Shown here: piece after piece, positions 49,262-57,465 of the stretch
Numbering within the stretch: position 1 is the stretch's first letter
How the letters are laid out: every line of letters begins with the position of its first letter
From: Methanoperedens sp049303315
Lineage (GTDB): Archaea > Halobacteriota > Methanosarcinia > Methanosarcinales > Methanoperedenaceae
Direction of reading: 5' to 3'
Length of the DNA: 64,000 bases
Assembly: GCA_049303315.1 (NCBI GenBank)
Contig: JBAQMZ010000053.1
Span: 146,901-210,900 of the forward strand
Position numbers and translations under genes: made by a program
Notes under the pieces: generated by a model
The model's database searches: none
Told to the model about the DNA's origin: nothing
The model's input: only the letters and a program-made list of their open reading frames with translations

Positions 49262-49588
49262 TTATGCACCTCTGAACATGTTATTGATCACATTATAATA
49301 GTTGAAGAACCCGTACAACAGGATTGAAGAACCTGCTATCCCGAGTAAATACCGGATTACCTGAAGGTCATAGCTTGATGAGAAATTCGGGACTACCAGT
49401 TTAAAACTTACCCGAAGACCTATTAGAAGCAGTCCTATTGCTATTAATGTCCATGCTTTTGTACCGGTGTCGTCGCCAAAGCTCATTTTTTTGACATAAC
49501 TGGCGAACAATATGGCAAATATGACGCACACCAGCCAGAAAACTGCCTGGGTCCCAGGCTCTATCAGAAATTCTACTATTTCACTCAT
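49262..49588 (-). CDS. small membrane protein, second gene of the operon
   Basis: 108 residues with three to four transmembrane segments (AVFWLVCVIFAILFASYV, AWTLIAIGLLLIGLRVSFKL, VIRYLLGIAGSSILLYGFF). AGGTGAT precedes the ATG. It lies seven bases after the first gene and three before the third, so the three are translated from one message. Similar in design to the third gene, though not clearly homologous. No family recognised. Confidence 0.55.
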   Translation of the reverse strand: MSEIVEFLIEPGTQAVFWLVCVIFAILFASYVKKMSFGDDTGTKAWTLIAIGLLLIGLRVSFKLVVPNFSSSYDLQVIRYLLGIAGSSILLYGFFNYYNVINNMFRGA

Positions 49589-49594
49589 TTTTAA

Positions 49595-49831
49595 TCACCT
49601 GCATGCGGCTTTTATTGATGTAAGGAACTGCGCCGCCGGAGCATCTCCTTTTAACATTCGTACTCTTTCATATAGTGCCGAATTACATTCGTTCATCAGG
49701 TTTCCGCTGACGTCGGATACGGCACCCAGTTTGAGTTTTGCCATCACATCGATGTTGGCTCTGGCTCCTGCTTCCGAGAACACCTGTGAAAGGGTTCCCA
49801 TAGCTATTTTCAAATATTTTTCTTTTTCCAC
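49595..49831 (-). CDS. small soluble protein, first gene of the operon
   Basis: About 78 residues from GTG 49831, chosen because AAGGTGAT lies just upstream; an ATG at 49855 is in frame but lacks it. The product is helical (YLKIAMGTLSQVFSEAGARANIDVMAKLKLGAVSDVSG) with two cysteines. It opens a three-gene operon with two membrane proteins. The promoter (49937-49956) has the chemosensory-island geometry with a palindromic TGTGAA-AATA-TTCACA. I know no family. Confidence 0.5.
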   Translation of the reverse strand: MEKEKYLKIAMGTLSQVFSEAGARANIDVMAKLKLGAVSDVSGNLMNECNSALYERVRMLKGDAPAAQFLTSIKAACR

Positions 49832-49936
49832 GCGTATCACCTTTTTAACATGCACTTTATTAGAACACGTAATGCATTTTTCATGTTTGACTTCCGCAGG
49901 GTTTGCAGATTGTCAATAAAAATACCTCTCCACACG

Positions 49937-49970
49937 TTCATAAACAGGATTGTGAAAATATTCACACAAT
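49937..49970 (-). promoter_or_regulatory. TTCACA-N6-TATA promoter of the 49 kb operon
   Basis: Minus strand: TTCACA at 49956-49951, then TTTATGAA at 49944-49937, 12 bases on. A reversed hexamer (49961-49966) makes a TGTGAA-AATA-TTCACA palindrome instead of the tandem copy seen elsewhere. Leader of ~105 bases to the GTG. Confidence 0.55.
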
Positions 49971-50066
49971 AAAAACCCCATTCATAAAAAAGTTTTATCA
50001 GTGCTTTTGCGAAGTATTTTATACCAATTAAGACATGATGAGCGGAAAAAAGGAAAGGAATTATTT

Positions 50067-50756
50067 ATGAGCATAGCAAAAGGCGATTTTATAAGAGTTT
50101 CATATACGGGTAAGACCGCAGATGACGGGCATGTTTTTGATACAACAGACGAGGAAGTGGCAAAAGCCAGCAAAATCTACAACGAGAAAGGTAAATACGG
50201 CGGGGATGTTATCATTGTAGGGTCGGGGCATACTGTTGCCGGACTTGATGAGGATTTAATAGGAAAGGACGTGGGTTACAAAGGCAGCGTTACAATCCCG
50301 CCGGAAAAAGCTTTTGGCGTCAGGAACCCGGAACTTATTGAAAGCATACCAATCAACAGGTTCAAGGACAGGCCGCAGGTGGGAATGCCGGTTGAGATAG
50401 ATGGCCGCCCCGGAATCATTATAAGAATGATTGGCAGGATGGCGCAGGTGGATTTTAACAGGTTCCTTGCAGGGCAAACGGTCATTTATGACTATGAGAT
50501 AAAAGAGAAGATAGAGGATAACGAAGGCAAGGCCAGGGGTCTTATCGCCCTGTATATAGGAAAAGAGATGCCAGTAAAAGTAAATGATAGCGAAGTAACA
50601 GTTGAAATAGAACCTGAACTGACCTATAACCAGAGATGGCTCATGACAAAAAGACAGATTGCGCGCGAGCTGATCGAAAACACGGATATCAGGGAAATAC
50701 TCTATCTTGAGAGATACAACAAGGATATGCTTGAGCAGAAACCCACCGGTAAATGA
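50067..50756 (+). CDS. FKBP-type peptidyl-prolyl isomerase (SlyD-like, long form)
   Basis: 229 residues from ATG 50067 (MSIAKGDFIRVSYTGK), with AAAGGAA upstream; an in-frame start at 50001 is less likely. The FKBP core with the inserted IF flap is visible: GHVFDTTDEEVAKASK..., VGSGHTVAGLDEDLIGKDVG, YKGSVTIPPEKAFG. The ~80 C-terminal residues (IEDNEGKARGLIALYIGKEM onwards) form the extra domain of the long archaeal FKBPs. It acts as a folding catalyst/chaperone in the cytoplasm. It abuts the next gene, tail to tail, with no gap. Confidence 0.9.
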   Translation: MSIAKGDFIRVSYTGKTADDGHVFDTTDEEVAKASKIYNEKGKYGGDVIIVGSGHTVAGLDEDLIGKDVGYKGSVTIPPEKAFGVRNPELIESIPINRFKDRPQVGMPVEIDGRPGIIIRMIGRMAQVDFNRFLAGQTVIYDYEIKEKIEDNEGKARGLIALYIGKEMPVKVNDSEVTVEIEPELTYNQRWLMTKRQIARELIENTDIREILYLERYNKDMLEQKPTGK

Positions 50757-51875
50757 TTACATCGATTGAATCAGGGGTTTGATTACTTCCCACAATATCA
50801 GCACCACTATCATAGCCTCAAGAATCAGGGTCAATTGTTCCGTAGAAAGTTCCCTTGCAGTGGCGTAAAGGTTCTGCAGGGAATCGATTTTGTGCTGCAC
50901 CACTTTCTCGAACTCCCCTACTCTCAGGGTGTTCAGCATCTTCTGGTAGGAGGATTGGTAGTACCAGTCCGAGGTTATCTTATGAGGATTCATGAGGTCT
51001 TCTATATCATCAAGTATAACAAGCCCGATTTCGCTTACTTTTAGCAGGGATTTCTCAAGTTTTCTTGGCGCCTGCGTGAGGAAATAATACCGGGAACTGC
51101 GCAGTTTGGTTATGGAGTCAAAAGCATTCGTAATTTCAACATCAATCTTCGTGTCGTATATCTGGAATAAAAGCAAAAGCGATATCGCCAGTTCAAGCAA
51201 TTCACGCAGCTCCTTGATGTAATCCTCGCATCCGAGAATGAGCACTCCCTCTGTTGAGGCAAGAAAGAGGTCTTCATCATAATAAGAGAGGTCGTTTGCA
51301 AGTTTTTCGGTGATCTCCTTACTGTGCAGTGCGCGTATCGACGTCTCGCCCGACAGGAAACGCGTGATGACCTCGCCGTACTGCTCCTTCAGGCTTTTCT
51401 GGTCAAGTTTTGGAGTGAACTCTTTTATTTTCAGGAGCGTGTACCTCTTTGTGACTGGAGAATACGAATTTGCCATGTCCGGGTTGAGTTTTTCGCGAGT
51501 CTCGTTTATCCTCTTGTTGACGAACGACTGAAAATCAAGTCCTTCAACAATAATTGTGTTTGAATGAAGTGCCACCAGTATATCATTGAACAATATCCTG
51601 TCCCTGATTTCGATTTCAGTCCTCAGGAGCGATACGCCTGCGACAAAAACATCGGTGTATATATTTGTGTTGCACGTTATTTTTTCATTACCCGCAACGA
51701 TTACAGCCACGCCTTCAGAATGTGCCACTTCTATGGGTTTATTCCATCTTTCCGCAACCGCCTCTGAACCGATGAATTTTTTTAACTGGCTTTTATCCAC
51801 CTTCCCGCCATGCCCGAAAGCCACAAGTATGGTGAGTTTGCCGTTGAAAATAGTTAAATCGCCAGTGGAGTCCAT
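50757..51875 (-). CDS. RMD1/DUF155-like membrane-tethered protein
   Basis: 372 residues. A soluble alpha/beta N-terminal half (TILVAFGHGGKVDKSQLKKFIG) precedes a helical region. A C-terminal transmembrane helix (LTLILEAMIVVLILWEVIKPLI), just after a coiled-coil segment with RELSTEQLTLILE, is the hallmark of the RMD1/DUF155 family. Function is poorly known in prokaryotes. It ends directly at the FKBP gene and starts 34 bases from the gpmI stop, in the same direction. Assignment is moderate. Confidence 0.55.
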   Translation of the reverse strand: MDSTGDLTIFNGKLTILVAFGHGGKVDKSQLKKFIGSEAVAERWNKPIEVAHSEGVAVIVAGNEKITCNTNIYTDVFVAGVSLLRTEIEIRDRILFNDILVALHSNTIIVEGLDFQSFVNKRINETREKLNPDMANSYSPVTKRYTLLKIKEFTPKLDQKSLKEQYGEVITRFLSGETSIRALHSKEITEKLANDLSYYDEDLFLASTEGVLILGCEDYIKELRELLELAISLLLLFQIYDTKIDVEITNAFDSITKLRSSRYYFLTQAPRKLEKSLLKVSEIGLVILDDIEDLMNPHKITSDWYYQSSYQKMLNTLRVGEFEKVVQHKIDSLQNLYATARELSTEQLTLILEAMIVVLILWEVIKPLIQSM

Positions 51876-51909
51876 ATGCTAAAATCTGTTTGGAAAGTAT
51901 ATATAGATT

Positions 51910-53436
51910 TTATAGCGGTTTTATTAAAGATTGTCCTGTCATCTCTTGCGGTTTTTCAATCCCAAGAACGTCAAGAAGAGTAGGTGCTATATCAGCCAGT
52001 ATCCCATCCTTGAGTGCAACGCCTGTTTCGCAAAAAATAAACGGCACCGGGTCGCAGGTATGTGCTGTGTGGATGCCTCCTTTTTCATCGACCATCTGCT
52101 CCGCATTTCCGTGGTCTGCTGTTATTATCAATAATCCGCCTGCATCTTTTATGTCCGTGAATACCCTCCCTATGCATTCATCGATTGCTTCAACAGCTTT
52201 CACGGCAGCATCGAATACTCCTGTATGCCCGACCATGTCAAGATTGGCATAATTCAATATAATTACGTCATATTTACCTGAATACACCGCTTTTACGACT
52301 TCATCTGTAACAAGAAAAGCGCTCATCTCTGGCTGCAAATCATACGTCGCCACTTTCGGGGAAGGTATCAATATTCTATCCTCGCCCCTGACAGGCGTTT
52401 CCCGTCCTCCATTAAAAAAGAAAGTGACATGCGCGTATTTCTCAGTCTCTGCAATCCTGAGTTGTTTTAAATTATGGCCTGACAGGACATCTGCAAGTAT
52501 ATTTTTAAGTGTTTCGGACGGATAAGCAACAGGGACTTTGAAAGTCTCGTCATACTGGGTCAGGCACACGAAATGAGTATGCGGATACACGGCTCGTTTA
52601 AAATCCTTGAAATCGTCATCTGTAAAAGCACGGGTTATTTCCCGGGCTCTGTCTGAGCGGAAGTTAAAGAAAATAACTGAATCTTTATTTGATATTTGTG
52701 AAACAGGTTTTTTGTTTTTCAGGATAACTGTCGGAGTGATAAACTCATCGGTCTCACCCCTGGCATAGGCGTTCTCCACAGCAAGAAAAGCGCGGTCTGC
52801 TGTGGTGCCTTGCCCGGATGTCATTGCATTGTAAGCCTTTTCCACCCTGTCCCAGCGTTTGTCCCTGTCCATGGCATAATATCTCCCCGATATTGATGCA
52901 AATTCGCCTACCAGTTCTTTCATCTTTTTTTCAGCATCGGAAATATAAGTAAGGGCGCTCCTGGGCGGAACGTCCCTGCCGTCAAGGAAAGCATGGACAT
53001 ACACTTTTTTTATCCCATGTTTTTTTGCCAGTTTAAGAAATGCATACAGGTGAGTATTATGACTGTGGACGCCGCCGTCTGAAAGCAAGCCCATAAGATG
53101 CAGGGAGGATTCATATTTTTTGACGTTTTCCAGCGCCTTCAAAAGCGTTTTATTCCTGAAGAAATCCCCTTCGCGAATCGATTTTGTTATCCTCGTTAAA
53201 TCCTGATATACAATTCTCCCCGCGCCTATATTGAGGTGCCCGACCTCGGAGTTTCCCATCTGGCCTTCGGGGAGTCCTACGGATTCGCCGGATGCGTCAA
53301 GAGTCGTATGCGGATAAGTTGAAAAAAGCCTGTCGAGGTTCGGGGTTTTTGCGGATGCTATAGCGTTTCCCTCTTTAATCTCACTAAGACCGTAGCCGTC
53401 GAGTATCATTAGTAATAGAGGTCGCTTTTTAATCAT
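51910..53436 (-). CDS. gpmI: 2,3-bisphosphoglycerate-independent phosphoglycerate mutase
   Basis: 508 residues. Alkaline-phosphatase-type metalloenzyme interconverting 3- and 2-phosphoglycerate. DGYG with the metal aspartate (D13), the phosphoserine S63 in GQMGNSEVGHLNIGAG, DGRDVPPRSA, FNFRSDRAREITRAF and the C-terminal ITADHGNAEQM with metal ligands are all present. The first 60 codons and ~45 bases of upstream DNA recur in a truncated copy at 54340-54560. The intact gene uses the promoter copy nearest to it. Confidence 0.97.
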   Translation of the reverse strand: MIKKRPLLLMILDGYGLSEIKEGNAIASAKTPNLDRLFSTYPHTTLDASGESVGLPEGQMGNSEVGHLNIGAGRIVYQDLTRITKSIREGDFFRNKTLLKALENVKKYESSLHLMGLLSDGGVHSHNTHLYAFLKLAKKHGIKKVYVHAFLDGRDVPPRSALTYISDAEKKMKELVGEFASISGRYYAMDRDKRWDRVEKAYNAMTSGQGTTADRAFLAVENAYARGETDEFITPTVILKNKKPVSQISNKDSVIFFNFRSDRAREITRAFTDDDFKDFKRAVYPHTHFVCLTQYDETFKVPVAYPSETLKNILADVLSGHNLKQLRIAETEKYAHVTFFFNGGRETPVRGEDRILIPSPKVATYDLQPEMSAFLVTDEVVKAVYSGKYDVIILNYANLDMVGHTGVFDAAVKAVEAIDECIGRVFTDIKDAGGLLIITADHGNAEQMVDEKGGIHTAHTCDPVPFIFCETGVALKDGILADIAPTLLDVLGIEKPQEMTGQSLIKPL

Positions 53437-53514
53437 TTAGCTTGAATACTTTTCACAGGCGTATGTAGTTATTGGTTAAGGAAGTGGATTTAAGGCGCGC
53501 TGGCAGCTTCTTCT

Positions 53515-53645
53515 TCATCTGCGCCTCTTTTTTAGAAGCGTGGTGAATAACAATCCGATTATGCCGATAGCGCCTCCAAACCCGCCGCGCCTGCAAGCAC
53601 AGGCGCCGCGAACAGGTATATTACCATACCACTCATTTTTCTCAT
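53515..53645 (-). pseudogene. small membrane protein gene, apparently frameshifted
   Basis: A strong GAGGGGGG ribosome site precedes ATG 53645. The frame reads MRKMSGMVIYLFAAPVLAGA, a signal/transmembrane segment, then stops early. In another frame the same DNA continues GGFGGAIGIIGLLFTTLLKK and RRR before a TGA at 53515, a second membrane helix with a basic end. A one- or two-base shift would join them. Interpretation as a recently broken gene is inference; a single short peptide is the alternative. Confidence 0.4.
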
Positions 53646-53682
53646 GTTTTACCCCCCCTCTTTATTCTTTTATCCCCCCAAA

Positions 53683-53931
53683 CTAAGCTTCAGCAGCTAC
53701 CCTGTACACAGCTTCCTGATGCGCCTGGATTTTCTTTGCAGAAATCTTTTCCACAGTTTTTTCGATATAATCATCCGATTCTGCCGTCAGGTATTCTATG
53801 CCGCAAACTGTGCAGATATCAGCATCCACGTTTTCAATCGCAATCAATCCTTTCTCAGATTCGGTGATGAACTTGGTTTTACCTCTCTCCATTCTTCCGC
53901 CACAATCCGGGCACTTTTTTAATCTGGGCAT
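53683..53931 (-). CDS. YgiT-type zinc-finger antitoxin
   Basis: 82 residues. CPDCGGRM and CTVCGIEYL form the zinc site of the YgiT/MqsA N-terminal domain; the C-terminal helix (DDYIEKTVEKISAKKIQAHQEA) probably binds the toxin. It lies two bases after the DUF4258 toxin gene, in the toxin-first order known for mqsRA-type modules. No C-terminal helix-turn-helix is present, so operator binding by this protein alone is doubtful. Confidence 0.85.
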   Translation of the reverse strand: MPRLKKCPDCGGRMERGKTKFITESEKGLIAIENVDADICTVCGIEYLTAESDDYIEKTVEKISAKKIQAHQEAVYRVAAEA

Positions 53932-53933
53932 AT

Positions 53934-54245
53934 CTACCTCCTTTTTATAAAGTCAATCCATTTATTCTTATCGGGCTCATAAACTGTAATTATCGCTGCA
54001 ACTTCTTCATCAACGCCCACAACAACATGAATTGGTCTTAGCTCTGATGTTTTACCGTATATCAAATAGCTTGGCAGCGGTTTATCATCCACATATTCTT
54101 CTATTATCATTCCTTTTTCAATGGCTTCTTTGACGTCTTTTATCCTTATATTACGCTCTATCATCCTTTCCCGTGTATGCAATTTTACGTCGTAATAACC
54201 ATTGTTAATCAACTTTTTAATGTGGTCTAAAATCTTTAAATTCAT
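53934..54245 (-). CDS. DUF4258 (RelE/ParE-like) toxin
   Basis: 103 residues from ATG 54245 (MNLKILDHIKKLINNGYYDVKLHTRERMIERNI). The DUF4258 pattern of H-x-R-E-R and the late HVVVGVDEEVAAIITVYEPDKNKWIDF identify a small ribonuclease-like toxin, paired with the YgiT antitoxin downstream. The module sits between intact gpmI and its truncated copy, all on one strand. Confidence 0.85.
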   Translation of the reverse strand: MNLKILDHIKKLINNGYYDVKLHTRERMIERNIRIKDVKEAIEKGMIIEEYVDDKPLPSYLIYGKTSELRPIHVVVGVDEEVAAIITVYEPDKNKWIDFIKRR

Positions 54246-54339
54246 CACAACAACTCTCTGTAATCTCATACTTCAAATTCGATAGCGCGGCGAGCTCCAA
54301 AGTGCAAATCCATTCGCACCGTACTTTCGAAAAAATCCT

Positions 54340-54560
54340 CATCTGGCCTTCAGGAAGTCCTACGGATTCGCCGGATGCATCAAGCTTTGAATGAGGATAA
54401 CTTGAAAAAAGCTTATCGAGGTTAGGCTTTTTGGCGGCTGCTATGGCGTTAGCTTCTTCGCTATCGCGCAGACCATAACCATCGAGAATCATTAAAAGCA
54501 GGGGTCTTTTTTTAATCATTTAGCTTGAATACTTTTCGAATATGTATTTAGTTATCGGTT
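54340..54560 (-). pseudogene. truncated 5' copy of gpmI with its upstream DNA
   Basis: The segment matches 53257-53480 without gaps at an offset of 1083 bases. The frame from ATG 54519 gives MIKKRPLLLMILDGYGL and continues as gpmI to codon 60 (GLPEGQM), three residues before the catalytic serine, then changes to unrelated sequence. Amino acid identity is high but clearly not complete (for example LRDSEEANAIAAAKK versus LSEIKEGNAIASAKT), so the duplication is not recent. Upstream DNA beginning TTTAGCTTGAATACTTTTC is shared. It cannot make an enzyme. Confidence 0.8.
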
Positions 54561-54649
54561 TAGGTAACTTTTTTACTGAAATATTATTATTTGACGGATG
54601 CATTTCCTTAATCGTTATCTTTTTTATGATACAACTCTTTTAAGGAGTG

Positions 54650-55141
54650 ATGATTCACATCCTAGAGGGCACGATATTCATAGATAATATAGAAAAATTC
54701 CTTGGGAAAATCAAAAAAACGAGCAAAGATAATAACGTAGTAATACAGGCTTTCGATGCCGATAAGTTGGCAGGCGAGGAACACATAAGATTCGCAGTAA
54801 AAAAAGCGATGAACTCATTCAAAGCAGGCAGGAATATCGCAAACGACCTCGCCAAGGAAATAATGCTTTATGCAGCAGGCACCCGACAGATAAACAGGGC
54901 GATGAAACTTGGCGTGCACAACGGGGAAAATAATATTGCCCTTGTGGCACTCGGCGAGGTTATCGATTTATCCGCGTTCCATGAGATAACTCCAAAGCCC
55001 GTGCTTCAATATGACCGCTCCAAAAACGATGCATTATTGGAAATTTTCAATATCACTGAGGAAGAACTCAAAGCCAGAGGGGAGGATAAAATACCTGAGC
55101 TTGTCATCGAAAGAGTTGCGCTTGTGGATGTGATGAAATAG
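54650..55141 (+). CDS. cgi121: KEOPS complex subunit Cgi121
   Basis: 163 residues. Cgi121 binds the tRNA 3' end for the KEOPS complex that makes t6A on tRNAs. The diagnostic segment is AGTRQINRAMKLGVHNGENNIALVALGE near residue 83-110. Start at ATG 54650 (a GTG three bases earlier is possible). The tail EITPKPVLQYDRSKNDALLEIFNITEEEL is also family-like. Stops in TAG. It is divergent from the truncated gpmI copy, and convergent with the nitroreductase five bases downstream. Confidence 0.9.
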   Translation: MIHILEGTIFIDNIEKFLGKIKKTSKDNNVVIQAFDADKLAGEEHIRFAVKKAMNSFKAGRNIANDLAKEIMLYAAGTRQINRAMKLGVHNGENNIALVALGEVIDLSAFHEITPKPVLQYDRSKNDALLEIFNITEEELKARGEDKIPELVIERVALVDVMK

Positions 55142-55145
55142 CTTT

Positions 55146-55760
55146 TCAGCGCCTGTTGAAAAGGACGCGAAGCAGTTTTCCGAAAACCGAAAATGGACCG
55201 GATGACTTCTTTTTCGTTATTATGCCGGGCTCGTTTTTGTCTTCGTAAGTCTCGTGATGGACAATACTGGAAAGCGGAAGCCTCGGAGGAACAGATGCTT
55301 TACCGACTTCGTATCCGAAGGCGATAAGAGCGATAATTTTCAAATTCTCAGGAATGCAGAGCATTTTTTTCAGGGTTTGTTCTTCGAATGCCCCTATCCA
55401 GCATGAACCGATGCCCTGCGATGTCGCCATCAGGGTCATGTTTGTCCCTGCTATCGCGGCATCGAGAGTATATGTTTGGCTTCCCGCCTTCGGGTCGGCG
55501 CATATGACCACAGCGGCGCTTGCTTCTCCGACATGACGGGATTTAAACAATTTATAGTAGCAGAAATCCGAAATTGCAGCCAGTTTTTCCTTCTGCGTTA
55601 CCACAACGAAGCGCCAGGGCTGGGCATTCGCGCCCGATGGAGCCCATCTTCCGGCTTCGAGGATTTGCTCCATAGCCTCCTTCGGTATCGTGACGCCATC
55701 AAATCGCCTGACGCTGCGCCGCTTTTTTATTACATCGAGGAGAATGTCGCTTTCTTTCAA
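55146..55760 (-). CDS. nitroreductase-family flavoprotein
   Basis: 204 residues. FMN-binding signatures are RRSVRRFDG at the N-terminus and WAPSGANAQPWRFVVV, with GIGSCWIGAF later. Family members reduce nitro compounds, quinones or flavins with NAD(P)H, or act as small-molecule dehydrogenases; the substrate is open. The C-terminal ~30 residues are basic and end in RRVLFNRR-type sequence, which may touch the membrane. Convergent with cgi121. Confidence 0.9.
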   Translation of the reverse strand: MKESDILLDVIKKRRSVRRFDGVTIPKEAMEQILEAGRWAPSGANAQPWRFVVVTQKEKLAAISDFCYYKLFKSRHVGEASAAVVICADPKAGSQTYTLDAAIAGTNMTLMATSQGIGSCWIGAFEEQTLKKMLCIPENLKIIALIAFGYEVGKASVPPRLPLSSIVHHETYEDKNEPGIITKKKSSGPFSVFGKLLRVLFNRR

Positions 55761-55875
55761 ATTCTCTTGCCCTTCCCTAACCTTATTAACTCTCTAAAAC
55801 AACCAGATTCATCAGGTGAAAATTGGACTTCGAAGATAAAAACCTACCTTTGTGTATAATTTCATAGCATTAAAT

Positions 55876-56478
55876 TCACTCCACCAACAAGCGATGCACT
55901 GCAAGCAGTCCCAACAATCCCGGTATTGCCTCAAATCCAGGCGCAGCTTGAGTTTTTGTCGGTGTTGCGACATCCGGCACTGGCATTACATCTCCTATCC
56001 GGCGTAAGAAATCCTTCAGGGCTACTTTCTCACCACTTATATCACGCACACTCTCATTCTCGACAATATACTTGCCCTGCGCCCAACCTGCAACGCTGAA
56101 TTCACTTCCAGCCCTTTTCAGGAAAACCAGCACCTTCTCGTTCTTCGTGAATACCGGAACATCTTCCACCAACATGAATGAACCGCCTGCAGTTCCGCCT
56201 TCGGTGATTATTGTCAGTGTTTCAGCCCCTTCGCCGCCTTTAATATACTTTTCAACAGAGAGAGTGGAATATGTGTAAATCATCGTCCTCCACAGGTTCC
56301 ATCCGCTCTCGCCTTCTTTAATGTCTCCTATAGCGATTACATCAGACTCTCTGGTCAGGTCTTCTACACTTATTTCCGTCATCGAAGCCGAGACTACAGG
56401 TGCAGCAGCAAATAATGCCATAATTAGAATCACTATCGTAGCTGCCATATCCATCGATATTCTGAAATCTTTAGCCAT
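55876..56478 (-). CDS. secreted protein with PGF-CTERM-like tail
   Basis: About 200 residues from ATG 56478 (MAKDFRISMDMAATIVIL), a typical signal segment ending near AAAPVVSA. The body is beta-rich (SDVIAIGDIKEGESGWNLW, YTYSTLSVEKYIKGGEGAE). The end reads PGFEAIPGLLGLLAVHRLLVE, resembling the PGF-CTERM tail that archaeosortase A cleaves, though the basic residues that normally follow are reduced. The start overlaps the end of the membrane regulator (56471) by eight bases, so they are cotranscribed and translationally coupled. Confidence 0.6.
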   Translation of the reverse strand: MAKDFRISMDMAATIVILIMALFAAAPVVSASMTEISVEDLTRESDVIAIGDIKEGESGWNLWRTMIYTYSTLSVEKYIKGGEGAETLTIITEGGTAGGSFMLVEDVPVFTKNEKVLVFLKRAGSEFSVAGWAQGKYIVENESVRDISGEKVALKDFLRRIGDVMPVPDVATPTKTQAAPGFEAIPGLLGLLAVHRLLVE

Positions 56479-57349
56479 TTTTCCTCTTTCTGCGGTAATC
56501 CATAATGATAAGCAGAGCAACCACAAACAGGCATCCCATGAGGAAAAGCAGTCCGGGATGCGCGGTAATAGTGTTTGCTAAGTTTGTGAAAATATCAGGC
56601 GCCGCCTGGCTTGCTGCACCGTTATCCAGCGCCGGACTCTGTACAGGCGTTGCAGTAGCATTAGCACTCCAAACGCCTACCGAAGATGGTTCAGGGACGA
56701 TTGGTGTGGAGGTCGCAGCCGGTATGGATTGAACGCCGGCGGTAGGCGCCGGGGAAACCATTGGAGTAGCTGCCGGGGTAGGAACTATGCTACTGACGTC
56801 TCCGCCTTTTCTGGTTTCATTAATCATCATGGCAGGCGTGGACGTGATAGCAGAAATCTCCGGCATGGCTGGAGTTGGAGCGGGCAGTGAATTCGACTCG
56901 CTTGTTATCTGAAACATTTTTGCGCTCTTGCCAGCGTTTCTCATGAAAAACTCAATGAGACTTGAGGCAAGCACTGCTGCCAGAATTACGCCCATATACT
57001 TCCTGAGCACATCAGCCACAGATTTCCGGTCTGTTTTTTCTGGCACTACAACGATAAGTTTTCTCACTGGCGCATAAATCTTGACCTCCCGTCCCTTCTC
57101 GCTGTATTTTATCTTCTCAACCTTGATAAGTCCCACACTCTCAAGATTCTCAAGATTGTAAGTAATAGTGGTAAGAGGCGCATGCAAACGCTCTGCAATA
57201 TCCGAGGCAGAAAGCGGCGCATCTGCAAGAAGTTCGATTACCTGCCTTGCAGTATCGTTTGATATGACCTGCGTTATCTTCTTGGATTCTTCTCCCAGCG
57301 GAAGTATGAGGAGCTTTTCATCGCTGGGGTCTTTCTCATTTTCTGGCAT
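56471..57349 (-). CDS. membrane-anchored ArsR-type transcriptional regulator
   Basis: 292 residues. Residues ~25-90 are an ArsR-like winged helix (DTARQVIELLADAPLSASDIAERLHAPLTTITYNLENLESVGLIKVEK). Residues ~115-135 form a transmembrane helix. A ~120-residue proline/threonine/alanine-rich outside segment follows, and a second transmembrane helix (~262-283) ends in RRKRKNG. A DNA-binding domain anchored to the membrane would respond to an outside or envelope cue. It is divergent from the lipoprotein at 57466. The palindromes at 57393 and 58655 are candidate sites for it. Confidence 0.7.
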   Translation of the reverse strand: MPENEKDPSDEKLLILPLGEESKKITQVISNDTARQVIELLADAPLSASDIAERLHAPLTTITYNLENLESVGLIKVEKIKYSEKGREVKIYAPVRKLIVVVPEKTDRKSVADVLRKYMGVILAAVLASSLIEFFMRNAGKSAKMFQITSESNSLPAPTPAMPEISAITSTPAMMINETRKGGDVSSIVPTPAATPMVSPAPTAGVQSIPAATSTPIVPEPSSVGVWSANATATPVQSPALDNGAASQAAPDIFTNLANTITAHPGLLFLMGCLFVVALLIIMDYRRKRKNG

Positions 57350-57392
57350 TCTTATTATTAATAGGCAAGGATATTAAAAGAGATTGCTATAG

Positions 57393-57410
57393 CTACGAAT
57401 CCATTCGTAG
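57393..57410. promoter_or_regulatory. palindromic operator upstream of the lipoprotein gene
   Basis: CTACGAAT-CC-ATTCGTAG, a perfect 8-2-8 inverted repeat, followed by TTTAAGAAAGTCTTTTGTAGGTAC. The same palindrome and flank recur at 58655. It sits ~55 bases before the start at 57466 and ~45 bases from the divergent regulator start (57349). Operator role inferred. Confidence 0.65.
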
Positions 57411-57465
57411 TTTAAGAAAGTCTTTTGTAGGTACGACGTGAAGATTACATTGCAGATAATTTATA

